The notes under the pieces were generated by a model. It did no database searches. It was not told the origin of the DNA and was given only the letters and a program-made list of their open reading frames with translations. From assembly GCF_037646705.1 (NCBI RefSeq), contig NZ_JBBHER010000002.1:667777-731776 (forward strand): a stretch of DNA of 64,000 bases, in the 5' to 3' direction. Shown here in pieces: positions 55,061 through 63,888 of this stretch (position 1 is the stretch's first letter; every line of letters begins with the position of its first letter). The position numbers were made by a program, and so were the translations under genes. The DNA is from Pikeienuella litoralis. GTDB taxonomy: Bacteria > Pseudomonadota > Alphaproteobacteria > Rhodobacterales > Rhodobacteraceae.

Positions 55061-56446
55061 ATGGCCGATTACGACCTCATCATCATTGGCGGCGGGCCGG
55101 GCGGCTATGTCTGCGCGATCCGCGCCGCGCAACTCGGGTTGAAGACCGCCTGCGTCGAAGGGCGCGGCGCGCTCGGCGGCACATGCCTCAATGTCGGGTG
55201 CATCCCGTCGAAAGCGCTGCTCCACGCCACCGAGATGCTGCATGAGGCGGAGACGAATTTCGCGAAGCTCGGGATCAACGCGAAATCCCTCTCCGCCGAT
55301 CTCGCCCAGATGCAGAAGCACAAGAGCGGCGTGGTCGAGGCGAACACGAAGGGCATCGAATTCCTCTTCAAGAAGAACAAGGTCGACTACATCAAGGGCT
55401 GGGGACAGATCACCGGCCCCGGGACGGTGCAGGTCGGCGAAGAGACGCTGAACGCGAAGAACATCGTCATCGCGACCGGCTCGGAGCCGGCGACATTGCC
55501 GTTCCTCGAAATCGACGAGGAGCGGATCGTCTCCTCCACCGGCGCGCTCGAGCTCGCCAGCGTTCCGAAACGGCTGGTCGTCATCGGCGGCGGGGTGATC
55601 GGGCTCGAGCTCGGCTCGGTCTGGCGCCGGCTGGGCGCCGAAGTGACGGTGATCGAATATCTGGACGAGATCGCGGCGGGCGCCGACGCGGAGGTGGCGA
55701 AGACCTTTCGGCGGTTCCTGAAACGACAGGGGATCGCCTTCGAGCTGGGCGCCGCGGTCACCGGCGTCGAGGCCTTGAAGACGAAGCTGAAGATCGCCTT
55801 CCAGCGCCGGAAGGACGAGAGCGAGCACATGATCGAGGCCGATATCGTTCTGGTCGCGACCGGCCGGCGGCCCTACACGGAGGGGCTCGGGCTCGAGGAT
55901 CTCGGCGTCGAGATGAAGCGCGGATTCGTGATGACGGACGCGCATTGGCGCACCAATGTCGACGGCGTCTACGCGATCGGCGACGTGACCGAGGGGCCGA
56001 TGCTGGCGCACAAGGCCGAGGATGAAGGCATGGCGGTCGCGGAGCAGATCGCGAAGGGCGCCGGCCATGTGAATTACGCGGTGATCCCCAGCGTGATCTA
56101 CACCTCGCCCGAAGTCGCCTCCGTCGGCCTGACGGAGGAGGCGCTGAAGGAGCAGGACCGGGCCTACAAGGCCGGAAAGTTCCAGTTCCTCGGCAATGGG
56201 CGGGCGAAAGCCAACCTCGCCACGGACGGCTTCGTGAAGCTGCTCGCGGATGCGAAAACCGGGCAGCTCCTCGGCGCGCATATCATCGGGCCGGGCGCGG
56301 GCGATCTGATCCACGAGATCTGCGTCGGCATGGAGCTGGGCACGAGCGCGGAGGATATCGCCCGCACCTGCCACGCGCATCCGACCTATTCCGAGGCGGT
56401 GCGCGAGGCGGCGCTGGCGCTCTGCGACGGCGCGATCCACGCCTGA
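55061..56446 (+). CDS. lpd: Dihydrolipoyl dehydrogenase (E3)
   Basis: Reoxidises the E2-bound dihydrolipoamide with NAD. 461 aa. The FAD loop IIGGGPGGYVCAIRAAQLG is at the start and the redox disulfide is Cys42/Cys47 in GGTCLNVGC. The NAD loop VIGGGVIGLELGSVWRRLG and the catalytic His-Glu pair in CHAHPTYSEAVREA are present. Complete, and a likely partner of the SucA/OdhB pair upstream. Confidence 0.96.
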   Translation: MADYDLIIIGGGPGGYVCAIRAAQLGLKTACVEGRGALGGTCLNVGCIPSKALLHATEMLHEAETNFAKLGINAKSLSADLAQMQKHKSGVVEANTKGIEFLFKKNKVDYIKGWGQITGPGTVQVGEETLNAKNIVIATGSEPATLPFLEIDEERIVSSTGALELASVPKRLVVIGGGVIGLELGSVWRRLGAEVTVIEYLDEIAAGADAEVAKTFRRFLKRQGIAFELGAAVTGVEALKTKLKIAFQRRKDESEHMIEADIVLVATGRRPYTEGLGLEDLGVEMKRGFVMTDAHWRTNVDGVYAIGDVTEGPMLAHKAEDEGMAVAEQIAKGAGHVNYAVIPSVIYTSPEVASVGLTEEALKEQDRAYKAGKFQFLGNGRAKANLATDGFVKLLADAKTGQLLGAHIIGPGAGDLIHEICVGMELGTSAEDIARTCHAHPTYSEAVREAALALCDGAIHA

Positions 56447-56489
56447 CGGCGGCGGGCGGGCGGGCGCGTCTCGGCTCAGGCGCCCGCGG

Positions 56490-57206
56490 TCAGGGCGATC
56501 TCCCGGGGTCCTCGCCGCCAAGATAGGCGGCGAGCGCGGGCGGCGGCGCATCCAGGGCTTCGGCCACGGGCGTCGGCGCGCCGATCCGCCCGGCGTCGAT
56601 GAATGAGAGCGCGCCGCCCGCGCGGCGCGCGTCGTCCGGCGCGTGGGTGGCCATGATGGTCGTCAACTCGCGCCGGGCGCGAAGGGTGGCGACGAGATCC
56701 ACCATCTCCATCCGTTGCGCCGGCCCGAGCGCCGCGAAAGGCTCATCCAGAAGAAGCACCGGCCGATCGCGCAGGAGCGCCCGCGCGAGGGCGACGCGCT
56801 GACGCTGGCCGCCGGAGAGATCGGCCGGGCGGCGGGAGCCGAGCCCGGCCAGCCCGACCTCCGCCAGCGACGCCGCGACCTGCGATCGCTCCGCTTTCGA
56901 GAGCCGCAGGCCCGGATCGAGCCCGAGGCCGACATTCGCCGCCGCGTCGAGATGGGGAAAGAGGTTGTGCTCCTGAAACAGGATCGTCACCGGCCGCCGC
57001 GCCGGCGGAACGCCGGCCATGTCGCGCCCGTCGATGAGGAGGCGCCCGCGCGTGAGGTCGACGAAGCCGGCGATGAGATTGAGGAGCGTGCTCTTGCCGC
57101 CGCCGGAGGGGCCGATCAGGTTGAGATGCGCCCCCCGCGCCAGCGACAGGTCCCCGGCGAGGCGAAACGCGCCGAGCCCGGCTTCCGCGCCCTCAAGTTT
57201 CAGCAT
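56490..57206 (-). CDS. thiQ: Thiamine ABC transporter ATP-binding protein
   Basis: 238-aa ABC ATPase that powers ThiBP import of thiamine and its phosphates. Walker A GPSGGGKST (about 33-41), the Q-loop (LFQEHNLFPHLDAAANVGLGLDP), signature LSGGQRQR, and Walker B LLLDEP with the ATHAPDDARR H-loop. Its start overlaps the thiP stop by 14 nt. Confidence 0.93.
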   Translation of the reverse strand: MLKLEGAEAGLGAFRLAGDLSLARGAHLNLIGPSGGGKSTLLNLIAGFVDLTRGRLLIDGRDMAGVPPARRPVTILFQEHNLFPHLDAAANVGLGLDPGLRLSKAERSQVAASLAEVGLAGLGSRRPADLSGGQRQRVALARALLRDRPVLLLDEPFAALGPAQRMEMVDLVATLRARRELTTIMATHAPDDARRAGGALSFIDAGRIGAPTPVAEALDAPPPALAAYLGGEDPGRSP

Positions 57207-58779
57207 GTCGGCCCCATTGGTCGCAGATGATGAAGAGCCCGAAGCTGAGCCCGGCCAGCAGGAGCGCGGCGCCCGCCGCCGCCTCCAGCCGATGCGCCGC
57301 CATCAGGCCGTACATGTAAAGCGGCAATGTCGGCGCGCCCGGCGCGGAGAAAAGCGCGACGACGCCGAGATCCCCCATCGCCAACGCGGCGGAGAGCCCG
57401 GCGGCGAAGCCGAGCGGGCGGCGAAGCCGGGGAAGATAGACGAGCCGCGCCAGCGCGCCGCCGGTCATGCCGAGCGAAGCGGCGAGCGGGCCGTAATCCC
57501 GGACCGCTTCGCGAAGCGGCGGCAGAAGAAGACGGAGCGCGAACGGCAGCGCCATCATCGCGTTGACGAGCGCGATCAGCGGCAACGCCGCGCTGGCCGG
57601 ATTGATCATGGGCCGAAGCGTGATGAAAAGCGCGACCCCGACGACGAAGGGCGAGACCGCCAGCGTGAGAAGGCCGAGCGCCTCCGCCAACCTGCCGGCC
57701 TCCGGCCGCCGCCGCTCCAGCCCGGTGATGAACGCCGCCAGCGCGAGCGCGAGCAGGAGCGCGATGGCCGCGGCGAGCGGCGCGACGATCAGCGAGCGCC
57801 CGGCCGCCGCCCAGATCCCGGCGCCCATCGACGTCAGCCCCGGCAGCCCCTGCGCGATGGCCGCGGCGATCGGCGAGCCGAGAAAGAGCAGGGCGAGCAG
57901 GATCACCGCGCCGTCCATCATCCGCGCCGCGCGGCGCCGCCCGTCCCATCGGCGCGGCGCGGCGCCGAGCCCGGGCCCGAACCCCGCCGGCGCCGAGACC
58001 CGCGCGGCGAAAAGCGCGAGCGCGAGGCAGAGCGCGAACTGCAGCCCGGCCAGCTCGGCCGCGCGCGCGAGGTCGAAATCGTAGCGCATCGCCTGATAGA
58101 TCGCGAGCTCCAGCGTGGTTGCGCGCGGGCCGCCGCCAAGCGCCAGCGCCACCGCGAAACTGGTCGCGCAGATGAGGAAGATCAGCGCGAACGCGCCCGG
58201 CGCCGTCGCGCGGAGCGCCGGCCATTCCAGCAGCCGGAAGAGCGCCCGCCCTTCGACGCCGAGCTGCGCGGCGAGCCGCCAGCGCTCCGCCGGAATCTCG
58301 GCCCAGCCCTGAAGCAGCAGCCGCGTGGCGAGCGGGAGATTGAAGAAGACATGCGCGATCAGGATGCCGGGGAGGCCGTAGATGTCGAGCCGCCCGAAGC
58401 CGGCGGCGAGAAGCGCCTGGCTGACGAGCCCGGAGCGGCCCCAGATCGCGACGACGCCGAAAATGGCGACGATCACCGGCAGGAGGAACGGCGCGCCGAG
58501 CAGGCTGAGCACCGCCTCCCGTCCGCGAAATCTCCGCCGCGCCAGCGCGCGGGCGAGCGGCGCGGCCAGCAGGACGGAGAGGAGGGCGGAGAGGAACGCC
58601 TGAAGCGCGGTGAACCGGAACGCCCGCCAATCGGGGGCGGAGATCCCGCCGCCGGGCGCCGCCGCCAGAGCCAGCACCGCGACCGCGCCGAAGGTGAGCG
58701 CCAGCGCGAACGCAAGCGCCCCGCCGCCGAACAGCAGGACGGCGGGATGAAGGCGGCGCCGGTCGACGCCGGGCCTCAC
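57193..58779 (-). CDS. thiP: Thiamine/TPP ABC transporter permease
   Basis: Double-length permease with two fused membrane units, each with an EAA-type loop (GLVSQALLAAGFGRLDIYGL in the first and YGPLAASLGMTGGALARL in the second). About 528 aa from GTG 58779, which overlaps the thiB stop (GTGA); an ATG at 58800 is the alternative and would give 535 aa, close to E. coli ThiP. About 12 hydrophobic helices. Second gene of thiBPQ. Confidence 0.92.
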   Translation of the reverse strand: MRPGVDRRRLHPAVLLFGGGALAFALALTFGAVAVLALAAAPGGGISAPDWRAFRFTALQAFLSALLSVLLAAPLARALARRRFRGREAVLSLLGAPFLLPVIVAIFGVVAIWGRSGLVSQALLAAGFGRLDIYGLPGILIAHVFFNLPLATRLLLQGWAEIPAERWRLAAQLGVEGRALFRLLEWPALRATAPGAFALIFLICATSFAVALALGGGPRATTLELAIYQAMRYDFDLARAAELAGLQFALCLALALFAARVSAPAGFGPGLGAAPRRWDGRRRAARMMDGAVILLALLFLGSPIAAAIAQGLPGLTSMGAGIWAAAGRSLIVAPLAAAIALLLALALAAFITGLERRRPEAGRLAEALGLLTLAVSPFVVGVALFITLRPMINPASAALPLIALVNAMMALPFALRLLLPPLREAVRDYGPLAASLGMTGGALARLVYLPRLRRPLGFAAGLSAALAMGDLGVVALFSAPGAPTLPLYMYGLMAAHRLEAAAGAALLLAGLSFGLFIICDQWGRHAET

Positions 58780-59780
58780 CGGCTCAGCGCCTCCAGCCAT
58801 TCGGTGAGCGCGGCGTCGCGCGCGGCCTTCGCGTCCGAGACCGGATAGATCAGCGTCTTCGCCGGGACGGGCAGGGCGGCGATCTCTTCGGGCAGGCCGC
58901 TGGAGGGGGTTTTCGCGGGATACATCCAGTTGGTCTCGGGGATCGCGCTCTGGAATCCGTCCGAAAGCATGAATGCGAGGAACTGATCGGCGAGCGCGTT
59001 CTGCTTCGTCGAGGCCAGCTTGCCGGCGATCTCGACCTGGAGGTAGTGCCCTTCGGAGAAGATCGCCGCGGCCTTGGTCCGGTCGTCCTCGGCGATGACG
59101 TGGTAGGCGGGGGAGGTGGTGTAGGAGAGCGCCATCGCCGCCTCGCCCTGCAGGAACATGCCGTAGGCTTCCGACCAGCCCTTGGTGACGGTGACGATGC
59201 GGGGCGCGAGGCGCTCCCAGACCGCGCCGGCCTCGTCGCCGTAGATCTGCTTCACCCAGAGGAGAAGGCCGAGCCCGGGGGTGGAGGAGCGCGGATCCTG
59301 GATCACGATGGTGACGTCGTCCGGCGCGGCCAGCAGCTCTTCGAAGCTTGCGGGCGGGGTCGCCAGCCGGGTCTTGTCATAGACGAAGGCGAACCAGCCC
59401 CAGTCATAGGGGAGGAAATGCGGGTCGGCCCAGCCGCCGGGAACGTCGGTCTCGGGGGTGAGCCCGTGGGGGGCGAAAAGCCCGGTCGCGGCGGCGTCGG
59501 CGGCGAGGTTGGCGTCGAGGCCGAGCACGATGTCGGCGCGGCTCCGCTTCCCCTCCAGCTTCAGCCGGCCAAGAAGGGCGGCGCCGTCGCCGGCGCTGAC
59601 GAATTCGAGATCGCAGCCGCAGACCGCTTCGAAATTCGCCTCGATCTGCGGCCCCGGCCCCCAGTCGGAGACGAAGCTGTCATAGGTGTAGACCGTCAGC
59701 GTCTCGGCGGCGGACGCGGCTCCGGAGAGGGGGAGGGAGACGGCGGCGGCGGCGAAAAAGACATGAGAGAGGCGGGGCAT
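58776..59780 (-). CDS. thiB: Thiamine ABC transporter substrate-binding protein
   Basis: Periplasmic receptor for thiamine, TMP and TPP. 334 aa with a signal peptide (cut near residue 24, ASA then AE). VYTYDSFVSDWGPGP near the mature N-terminus, LPYDWGWFAFVYD, and KGWSEAYGMFLQGEAAMALSYTTSP are the ThiB motifs forming the ligand pocket. First gene after the TPP riboswitch, so expression falls when TPP is high. Confidence 0.94.
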   Translation of the reverse strand: MPRLSHVFFAAAAVSLPLSGAASAAETLTVYTYDSFVSDWGPGPQIEANFEAVCGCDLEFVSAGDGAALLGRLKLEGKRSRADIVLGLDANLAADAAATGLFAPHGLTPETDVPGGWADPHFLPYDWGWFAFVYDKTRLATPPASFEELLAAPDDVTIVIQDPRSSTPGLGLLLWVKQIYGDEAGAVWERLAPRIVTVTKGWSEAYGMFLQGEAAMALSYTTSPAYHVIAEDDRTKAAAIFSEGHYLQVEIAGKLASTKQNALADQFLAFMLSDGFQSAIPETNWMYPAKTPSSGLPEEIAALPVPAKTLIYPVSDAKAARDAALTEWLEALSR

Positions 59781-59825
59781 CTTGGTCTCCTCTGCCGCAG
59801 CGCAAGAGCGGCGGGAGGGACTCCC

Positions 59826-59913
59826 CCTGGCCTTTCCTACGCCGGCATGGTCCGGTTCAGGTTCTGCGGGTTCGCAAGGCGCGTCTCAGCCGCTTCAGCG
59901 GCTCCCCGAGGCG
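59826..59913 (-). promoter_or_regulatory. TPP riboswitch (THI box) upstream of thiB
   Basis: On the reverse strand: GGGGAGCC, then GGCTGAGA, GAACCTGAACCGG and the closing ATGCCGGCGTAGG, which together are the conserved elements of the thi-box aptamer. A GC-rich stem-loop region between the aptamer and the thiB ribosome binding site (GAGGAG near 59788) could mask it, so translational control is plausible, as is usual in proteobacteria. Confidence 0.93.
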
Positions 59914-59960
59914 AGAGCGAGATTAGAGAGGGCGAGAGGCGGGGTCAACTGGACCGCGCG

Positions 59961-60013
59961 GCGCGGGTTATCGCGCGTTATCGCGCGTTATCGCGCGTTA
60001 TCGCACGCGATAA
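59961..60013. repeat. Tandem 10-bp repeat and palindrome between thi and tau operons
   Basis: TCGCGCGTTA repeated three times in register (59971-60000) after a related unit (59961-59970). The run ends in the perfect palindrome TTATCGC-AC-GCGATAA (59998-60013). Possible cooperative regulator sites or a promoter-proximal operator. Seen directly; function unknown. Confidence 0.55.
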
Positions 60014-60465
60014 GGTATCTAAGCCATTGTAATATGACGATTATCTAAAACAGCGGATTCGAGAGGCATGGCGTGGAGGCCCAAAATCGGCCGTCTGGCC
60101 GGGCCCGGGGGGAGGGCGCGCGCCCCGGATCTCCGCGCCTTCGCCGGAGCCCTGCGCGGCCGGGCCGGCGGAGGTTCCGCGTCGGGCGTCGATCGCTCCG
60201 AGGTGGATGTCGCGGAGCGGCTCCTGCGCCCGCCGCGCCGCGCCTTTCTTTCATTCCGGCCCGAAATCGCGCCGCGGCGCGCGCGAGAGCCCCGTCGTTT
60301 CGGAACGACCAGGAGCGTGTTTCGGTCCTCTAGAGATATATAGCTTCTATTGACTTTCAAATTTTGTTGGTTTTGTCTCATGAGAGAGGCTCGGGTTTAG
60401 GGAGGAGGGCCGCCTGACGCGGCCGAACGCCTGGTCTCATGACAATAATATCAGGGAGCGAACTC
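60014..60465. other. Noncoding region before tauA (452 bp)
   Basis: AT-rich at both ends, GC-rich in the middle; I see no gene. Near 60331-60385 it holds TATATA, TTGACT (60350-60355) and the 10-bp palindrome TCTCATGAGA (60376-60385). GTCTCATGA also occurs 59 bp further on (60434-60442). Probably the tauABC promoter and operator region. Open frames across it are unconserved. Confidence 0.5.
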
Positions 60466-61476
60466 ATGACATTCAGGCTGCTTGGAGGCGTTGCGGCGTT
60501 CGCCGCCGCCGGCTTGTTCCTTCACGCGGAGGCGCAGGCGCAAACCGAGGTCGTGGTCGGCTACCAACAGGTGGTCGGGCCGTTCATCACCGCGATCGCC
60601 GACGGGTCCTTCGACAAGGCCGCGGCGGAGATCGGGTACGAGATCGACTGGAGGCAGTTCAATTCGGCCGGCGAGGTCGGCACGGCGATGGCGTCCGACG
60701 CGGTGGCGATCGGCGTCATGGGGGCGCCGGGCGTGGTGTCGGCCAGCAGCCGCGGCGTCGAGCTGGAGGCGTTCTGGATCCTCAACAATATCGGCAAGGC
60801 GGAGGCGCTCGTCGTGCGCGACGGCTCCGGCATCGAGACGCCGGAGGACCTCAAGGGCAAGAAGGTGGCGGTGCCGTTCGTCTCGACCTCGCATTTCCAC
60901 CTGCTGGTCGCGCTGGAGAAGATGTGGAACATCGACCCGCGCGAGGTCGACATCTTCAACATGAAGCCGCCGCAGATCGTCGCCGCCTGGCAGCGCGGCG
61001 ACATCGACGCCGCCTATGTGTGGCCGCCGGCGCTTTCGGAGATCAAGAAGAGCGGCTCCGTCCTGGCCGATTCCGAGGAGATCGGCGCGGCGAGCATTCC
61101 GACATTCGACACGCTCGTCGTCGGCAAGGCGTTCGCCGCCGAACATCCCGATTTCATGAACGCCTTCACCGCGGTTCTGGCGGAGCACTATAACGGCTTC
61201 AACGCCAACAGCGCGGCCTGGACCGCGGATTCCGCCGAGGTTCAGGGCATTGTGCGCATCATCGGGGGAAGCCCCGAGGATGCGGTCGAGACCCTCGGCC
61301 TGCTCTCCTTCCCGACGCTGGACGAGCAGGTGTCGGCGCGCTGGCTCGGCGGAAGCGCGAGCGAGGCGCTGATGGGGCTGGCCGAGTTTCTGGTCGACCA
61401 GAAGCAGATCGACTCGGTGTTGCCGGACTATAGCGGCTTCGTGAACGCGGATTTCGCCAACGCCGCCGCGAACTAG
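60466..61476 (+). CDS. tauA: Taurine/sulfonate ABC transporter substrate-binding protein
   Basis: 336 aa with a signal peptide (cut near residue 24). ATG 60466 has AGGGAG 7 nt upstream; an ATG at 60439 would put nine residues before the signal peptide. TauA motifs: VVVGYQ, NSAGEVGTAMASDAVAIGVMGAPGV, KVAVPFVSTSHFHLLVALE and AWQRGDIDAAYVWPPA, very close in layout to E. coli TauA. Probably binds taurine or a related sulfonate. ThiY-type pyrimidine binding is the main alternative, since thi genes are next door, but it fits less well. Confidence 0.83.
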   Translation: MTFRLLGGVAAFAAAGLFLHAEAQAQTEVVVGYQQVVGPFITAIADGSFDKAAAEIGYEIDWRQFNSAGEVGTAMASDAVAIGVMGAPGVVSASSRGVELEAFWILNNIGKAEALVVRDGSGIETPEDLKGKKVAVPFVSTSHFHLLVALEKMWNIDPREVDIFNMKPPQIVAAWQRGDIDAAYVWPPALSEIKKSGSVLADSEEIGAASIPTFDTLVVGKAFAAEHPDFMNAFTAVLAEHYNGFNANSAAWTADSAEVQGIVRIIGGSPEDAVETLGLLSFPTLDEQVSARWLGGSASEALMGLAEFLVDQKQIDSVLPDYSGFVNADFANAAAN

Positions 61477-61493
61477 ACGGACCAGGACGTCAG

Positions 61494-61518
61494 GCGCCGG
61501 CGGCGACGCCGCCGGCGC
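61494..61518 (+). repeat. Perfect 11-bp hairpin between tauA and tauB
   Basis: GCGCCGGCGGC (61494-61504), loop GAC, exact complement (61508-61518), no T-tract. The position after the binding-protein gene is typical for a 3' stabiliser that gives excess binding protein over transporter. Confidence 0.6.
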
Positions 61519-61583
61519 TCCCTCTCCGGAGGCCCGTGCGAGGCCGGCGAGACGCGCCCATCCTCGCGCCGGGGCCGGATGCG

Positions 61584-62411
61584 ATGCGAAGGCAGGATAT
61601 GGAAGCTCTCACCGTCAGCGATGTGAACCTGACCTATCCGGGTCTTCATTCGGATGAGGCCGTCGTCGCGCTGAAAGGCGTCAACCTGACGATCAACAGC
61701 GGCGACTTCGTGGTGGCGTTGGGCGCGTCGGGCTGCGGCAAGACCACGTTGCTCAACCTGATGGCGGGGTTCATGGCGCCCAGCGCCGGCGAGATCACGC
61801 TCGGCGGCCGGCTGATCACGGGGCCGGGCGCGGATCGGGGCGTGGTGTTCCAGAAGCACGCGCTGCTGCCCTGGCTCGACGTCATGGGCAACACCGAATT
61901 CGGCCTCAAGCTGCAGGGCGTGCCGCGCGCGGAGCGGCGCGAGCGGGCGGCGGCGAACCTGGCGCTGGTCGGGCTGGAGGATTTCCACCACCACATGATC
62001 TATCAGCTTTCGGGCGGCATGCAGCAGCGCGTCGGCGTGGCGCGGGCGTTGACCTGCGATCCGGCCATGCTCCTGATGGACGAGCCGATGGCGGCGCTGG
62101 ACGCGCTGACGCGCGAGACCATCCAGGAACTGCTGCTCCGCGTGTGGCGGCACACCCACAAGATGTTCTTCTTCATCACCCACAGCGTGGAGGAGGCGCT
62201 GTTCCTCGGCTCGCGCCTGATCGTGATGTCGCCGCGCCCCGGCCGCATCACCCATACCTACGACCTCGACTTCAACCGCCGCTTCCTCGAGAGCGGCGAC
62301 GCGCGCGCCATCAAGTCCAGCCCCGACTTCATCGAGATGCGGGAGATCATCCTGGGGATCATCTATGGCGACGAGCGCGCGTCGGAAAATCCGGGGCTGG
62401 TCCATGTTTGA
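61584..62411 (+). CDS. tauB: Taurine/sulfonate ABC transporter ATP-binding protein
   Basis: 275 aa from ATG 61584 (ATG 61599 also possible). Walker A GASGCGKTTLLNLM, signature LSGGMQQR and Walker B LLMDEPMAALD are intact, followed by ITHSVEEALFLGSR and the TauB/SsuB-type ending MREIILGI. Overlaps tauC by 8 nt. Supplies energy to TauC. Confidence 0.85.
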   Translation: MRRQDMEALTVSDVNLTYPGLHSDEAVVALKGVNLTINSGDFVVALGASGCGKTTLLNLMAGFMAPSAGEITLGGRLITGPGADRGVVFQKHALLPWLDVMGNTEFGLKLQGVPRAERRERAAANLALVGLEDFHHHMIYQLSGGMQQRVGVARALTCDPAMLLMDEPMAALDALTRETIQELLLRVWRHTHKMFFFITHSVEEALFLGSRLIVMSPRPGRITHTYDLDFNRRFLESGDARAIKSSPDFIEMREIILGIIYGDERASENPGLVHV

Positions 62412-63231
62412 GCGTCTCACGCGCGCGAAATCGGCGCAGCCCGGCAAGATCTACGGCGCGCCCGGCGACGGCTACAGCGGCAATATCAGCATCGTCACCG
62501 CGCTGGTTCTGATCGGCCTCTGGTTTCTCATCACCGGGATGGGCTGGGTGAAGCCGCTGTTCCTGCCGTCGCCCTTCGCCGTGTATGACAAGTTCATCAT
62601 CGCCATGACCGAGGGCGTCTCCAACTCCACCCTGACCGAGCATACGCTGGCGAGCCTCGGGCGCGTGTTCGGGGCCCTGGCGCTGGCCTGCCTGACCGCG
62701 ATCCCGATCGGCATCCTCGTGGGCGTGAACCGGGTGATGCGCGGCCTTTTCGACCCGGTCATCGAGTTCTACCGCCCGCTGCCGCCGCTGGCCTATCTGC
62801 CGCTGGTGATCATCTGGCTGGGCATCGGCGAATTCCCCAAGGTGTTCCTGATCTATCTGGCGATTTTCGCGCCGATGGCCATCGCCGCCCGCTCCGGGGT
62901 GCGGTCGGTCTCGGTCGAGCAGATCCACGCCGCCTACGCCATGGGCGCCAGCCGCGCTCAGGTCATCACTCAGGTGATCATGAAGGCGGCGCTGCCGGAG
63001 ATCTTCACCGGGATGCGGATCGGCATCGGCGTCGGCTGGACCACGCTGGTCGCCGCCGAGATGATCGCCGCGAGACGCGGCCTCGGCTTCATGGTGCTGA
63101 ACGCGGCCGAATACCTCGCCAGCGACACCGTGATCATGGGCATCATCGTCATCGGCGTCTTCGCCTTCAGCTTCGACCTGCTGATCCGATACATGGAGCG
63201 GATCTTCATTCCATGGAAAGGACGGGTTTGA
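62404..63231 (+). CDS. tauC: Taurine/sulfonate ABC transporter permease
   Basis: 275 aa from ATG 62404, overlapping the tauB stop. Six hydrophobic helices in the BPD permease fold; the EAA-type loop IHAAYAMGASRAQVITQVIMKAALPEIFTGMRIGIG is typical. The C-terminus WKGRV closes the family. No catabolic genes (toa, tpa, xsc) follow, so the sulfonate would have to be used by genes elsewhere. Confidence 0.85.
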   Translation: MFERLTRAKSAQPGKIYGAPGDGYSGNISIVTALVLIGLWFLITGMGWVKPLFLPSPFAVYDKFIIAMTEGVSNSTLTEHTLASLGRVFGALALACLTAIPIGILVGVNRVMRGLFDPVIEFYRPLPPLAYLPLVIIWLGIGEFPKVFLIYLAIFAPMAIAARSGVRSVSVEQIHAAYAMGASRAQVITQVIMKAALPEIFTGMRIGIGVGWTTLVAAEMIAARRGLGFMVLNAAEYLASDTVIMGIIVIGVFAFSFDLLIRYMERIFIPWKGRV

Positions 63232-63373
63232 CGAATGGCCCGCCCGCGGGCGGGGGCGTGCGCGAACAGGGAGCCGGTCGTTCGGATCGGGCCTTGAGCG
63301 CGAAAACAGCCTCCGCTTGCGCGGCGCCATGAGGGCCGCGGCGCGAAGATCGTCTCTTCAGCGCCGCGGCCCG

Positions 63374-63417
63374 CCGCCGACCCCGGGGAGGGGGGCCTCG
63401 GGGTCGGCGGATTTCTT
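63374..63417 (+). terminator. Terminator after tauC
   Basis: A 12-bp perfect stem (63374-63385 with 63399-63410), extendable to 15 bp with one G-U pair, followed by ATTTCTTAT. It lies 140 nt after the tauC stop. Confidence 0.7.
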
Positions 63418-63459
63418 ATCCGGGACGGCCCGGAAACCAATTCGCCGCGCAAGCCGCGC

Positions 63460-63879
63460 TCATCCGGCCGCGCGCAGGGCCATCGCTGCGACGGCGGCCC
63501 AGACGAGGATGCGGAGGCTCATCGCCCCGACCGTGCGCATCTCGTAGGCGCCGCCCAGGGCTGTGTGGACCCCGAAGGCGATCATCGCCGCGATCGTGGC
63601 GGCGAGGATCGCGATCGAGAGCCGCATCGCCCAGGGCCGCCGCAGAAACAGGCCGGCGCCGGCCGCGACATAGGCGAAGCCGGCGATGAAATTGAACCAG
63701 AGCACGAAGGGAACCGCGTCGCCGACCGCGGCGCGCGCCTCCGGGCCGCCGAAGAGCGCCCGCCCCCCCGAGAAGACCGTCAGAACGCCGAAGAGCGCGA
63801 CAAGGACCGCCGCCACCGCGAGGGCCCGCCGCCCGCCCTGCGGCCCTTGTCTCCCTGTATCCGGCCCGGTCGCGCGCAT
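63460..63879 (-). CDS. Small four-helix membrane protein, unknown function
   Basis: 139 aa. After a short basic N-terminus come four hydrophobic segments (about 20-38, 57-78, 84-105, 116-135). No family recognised from motifs. ATG 63879 lies 9 nt after the stop of the preceding reverse-strand gene, so the two are probably co-transcribed. No clear function or substrate. Confidence 0.55.
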   Translation of the reverse strand: MRATGPDTGRQGPQGGRRALAVAAVLVALFGVLTVFSGGRALFGGPEARAAVGDAVPFVLWFNFIAGFAYVAAGAGLFLRRPWAMRLSIAILAATIAAMIAFGVHTALGGAYEMRTVGAMSLRILVWAAVAAMALRAAG

Positions 63880-63888
63880 TTGGGCGCC

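Noticed and set aside
60068..60343. Two overlapping forward frames and one reverse frame before tauA as small genes
   Set aside because: They run over the same GC-rich stretch, are Arg/Pro-rich, and show no ribosome binding site or motif.
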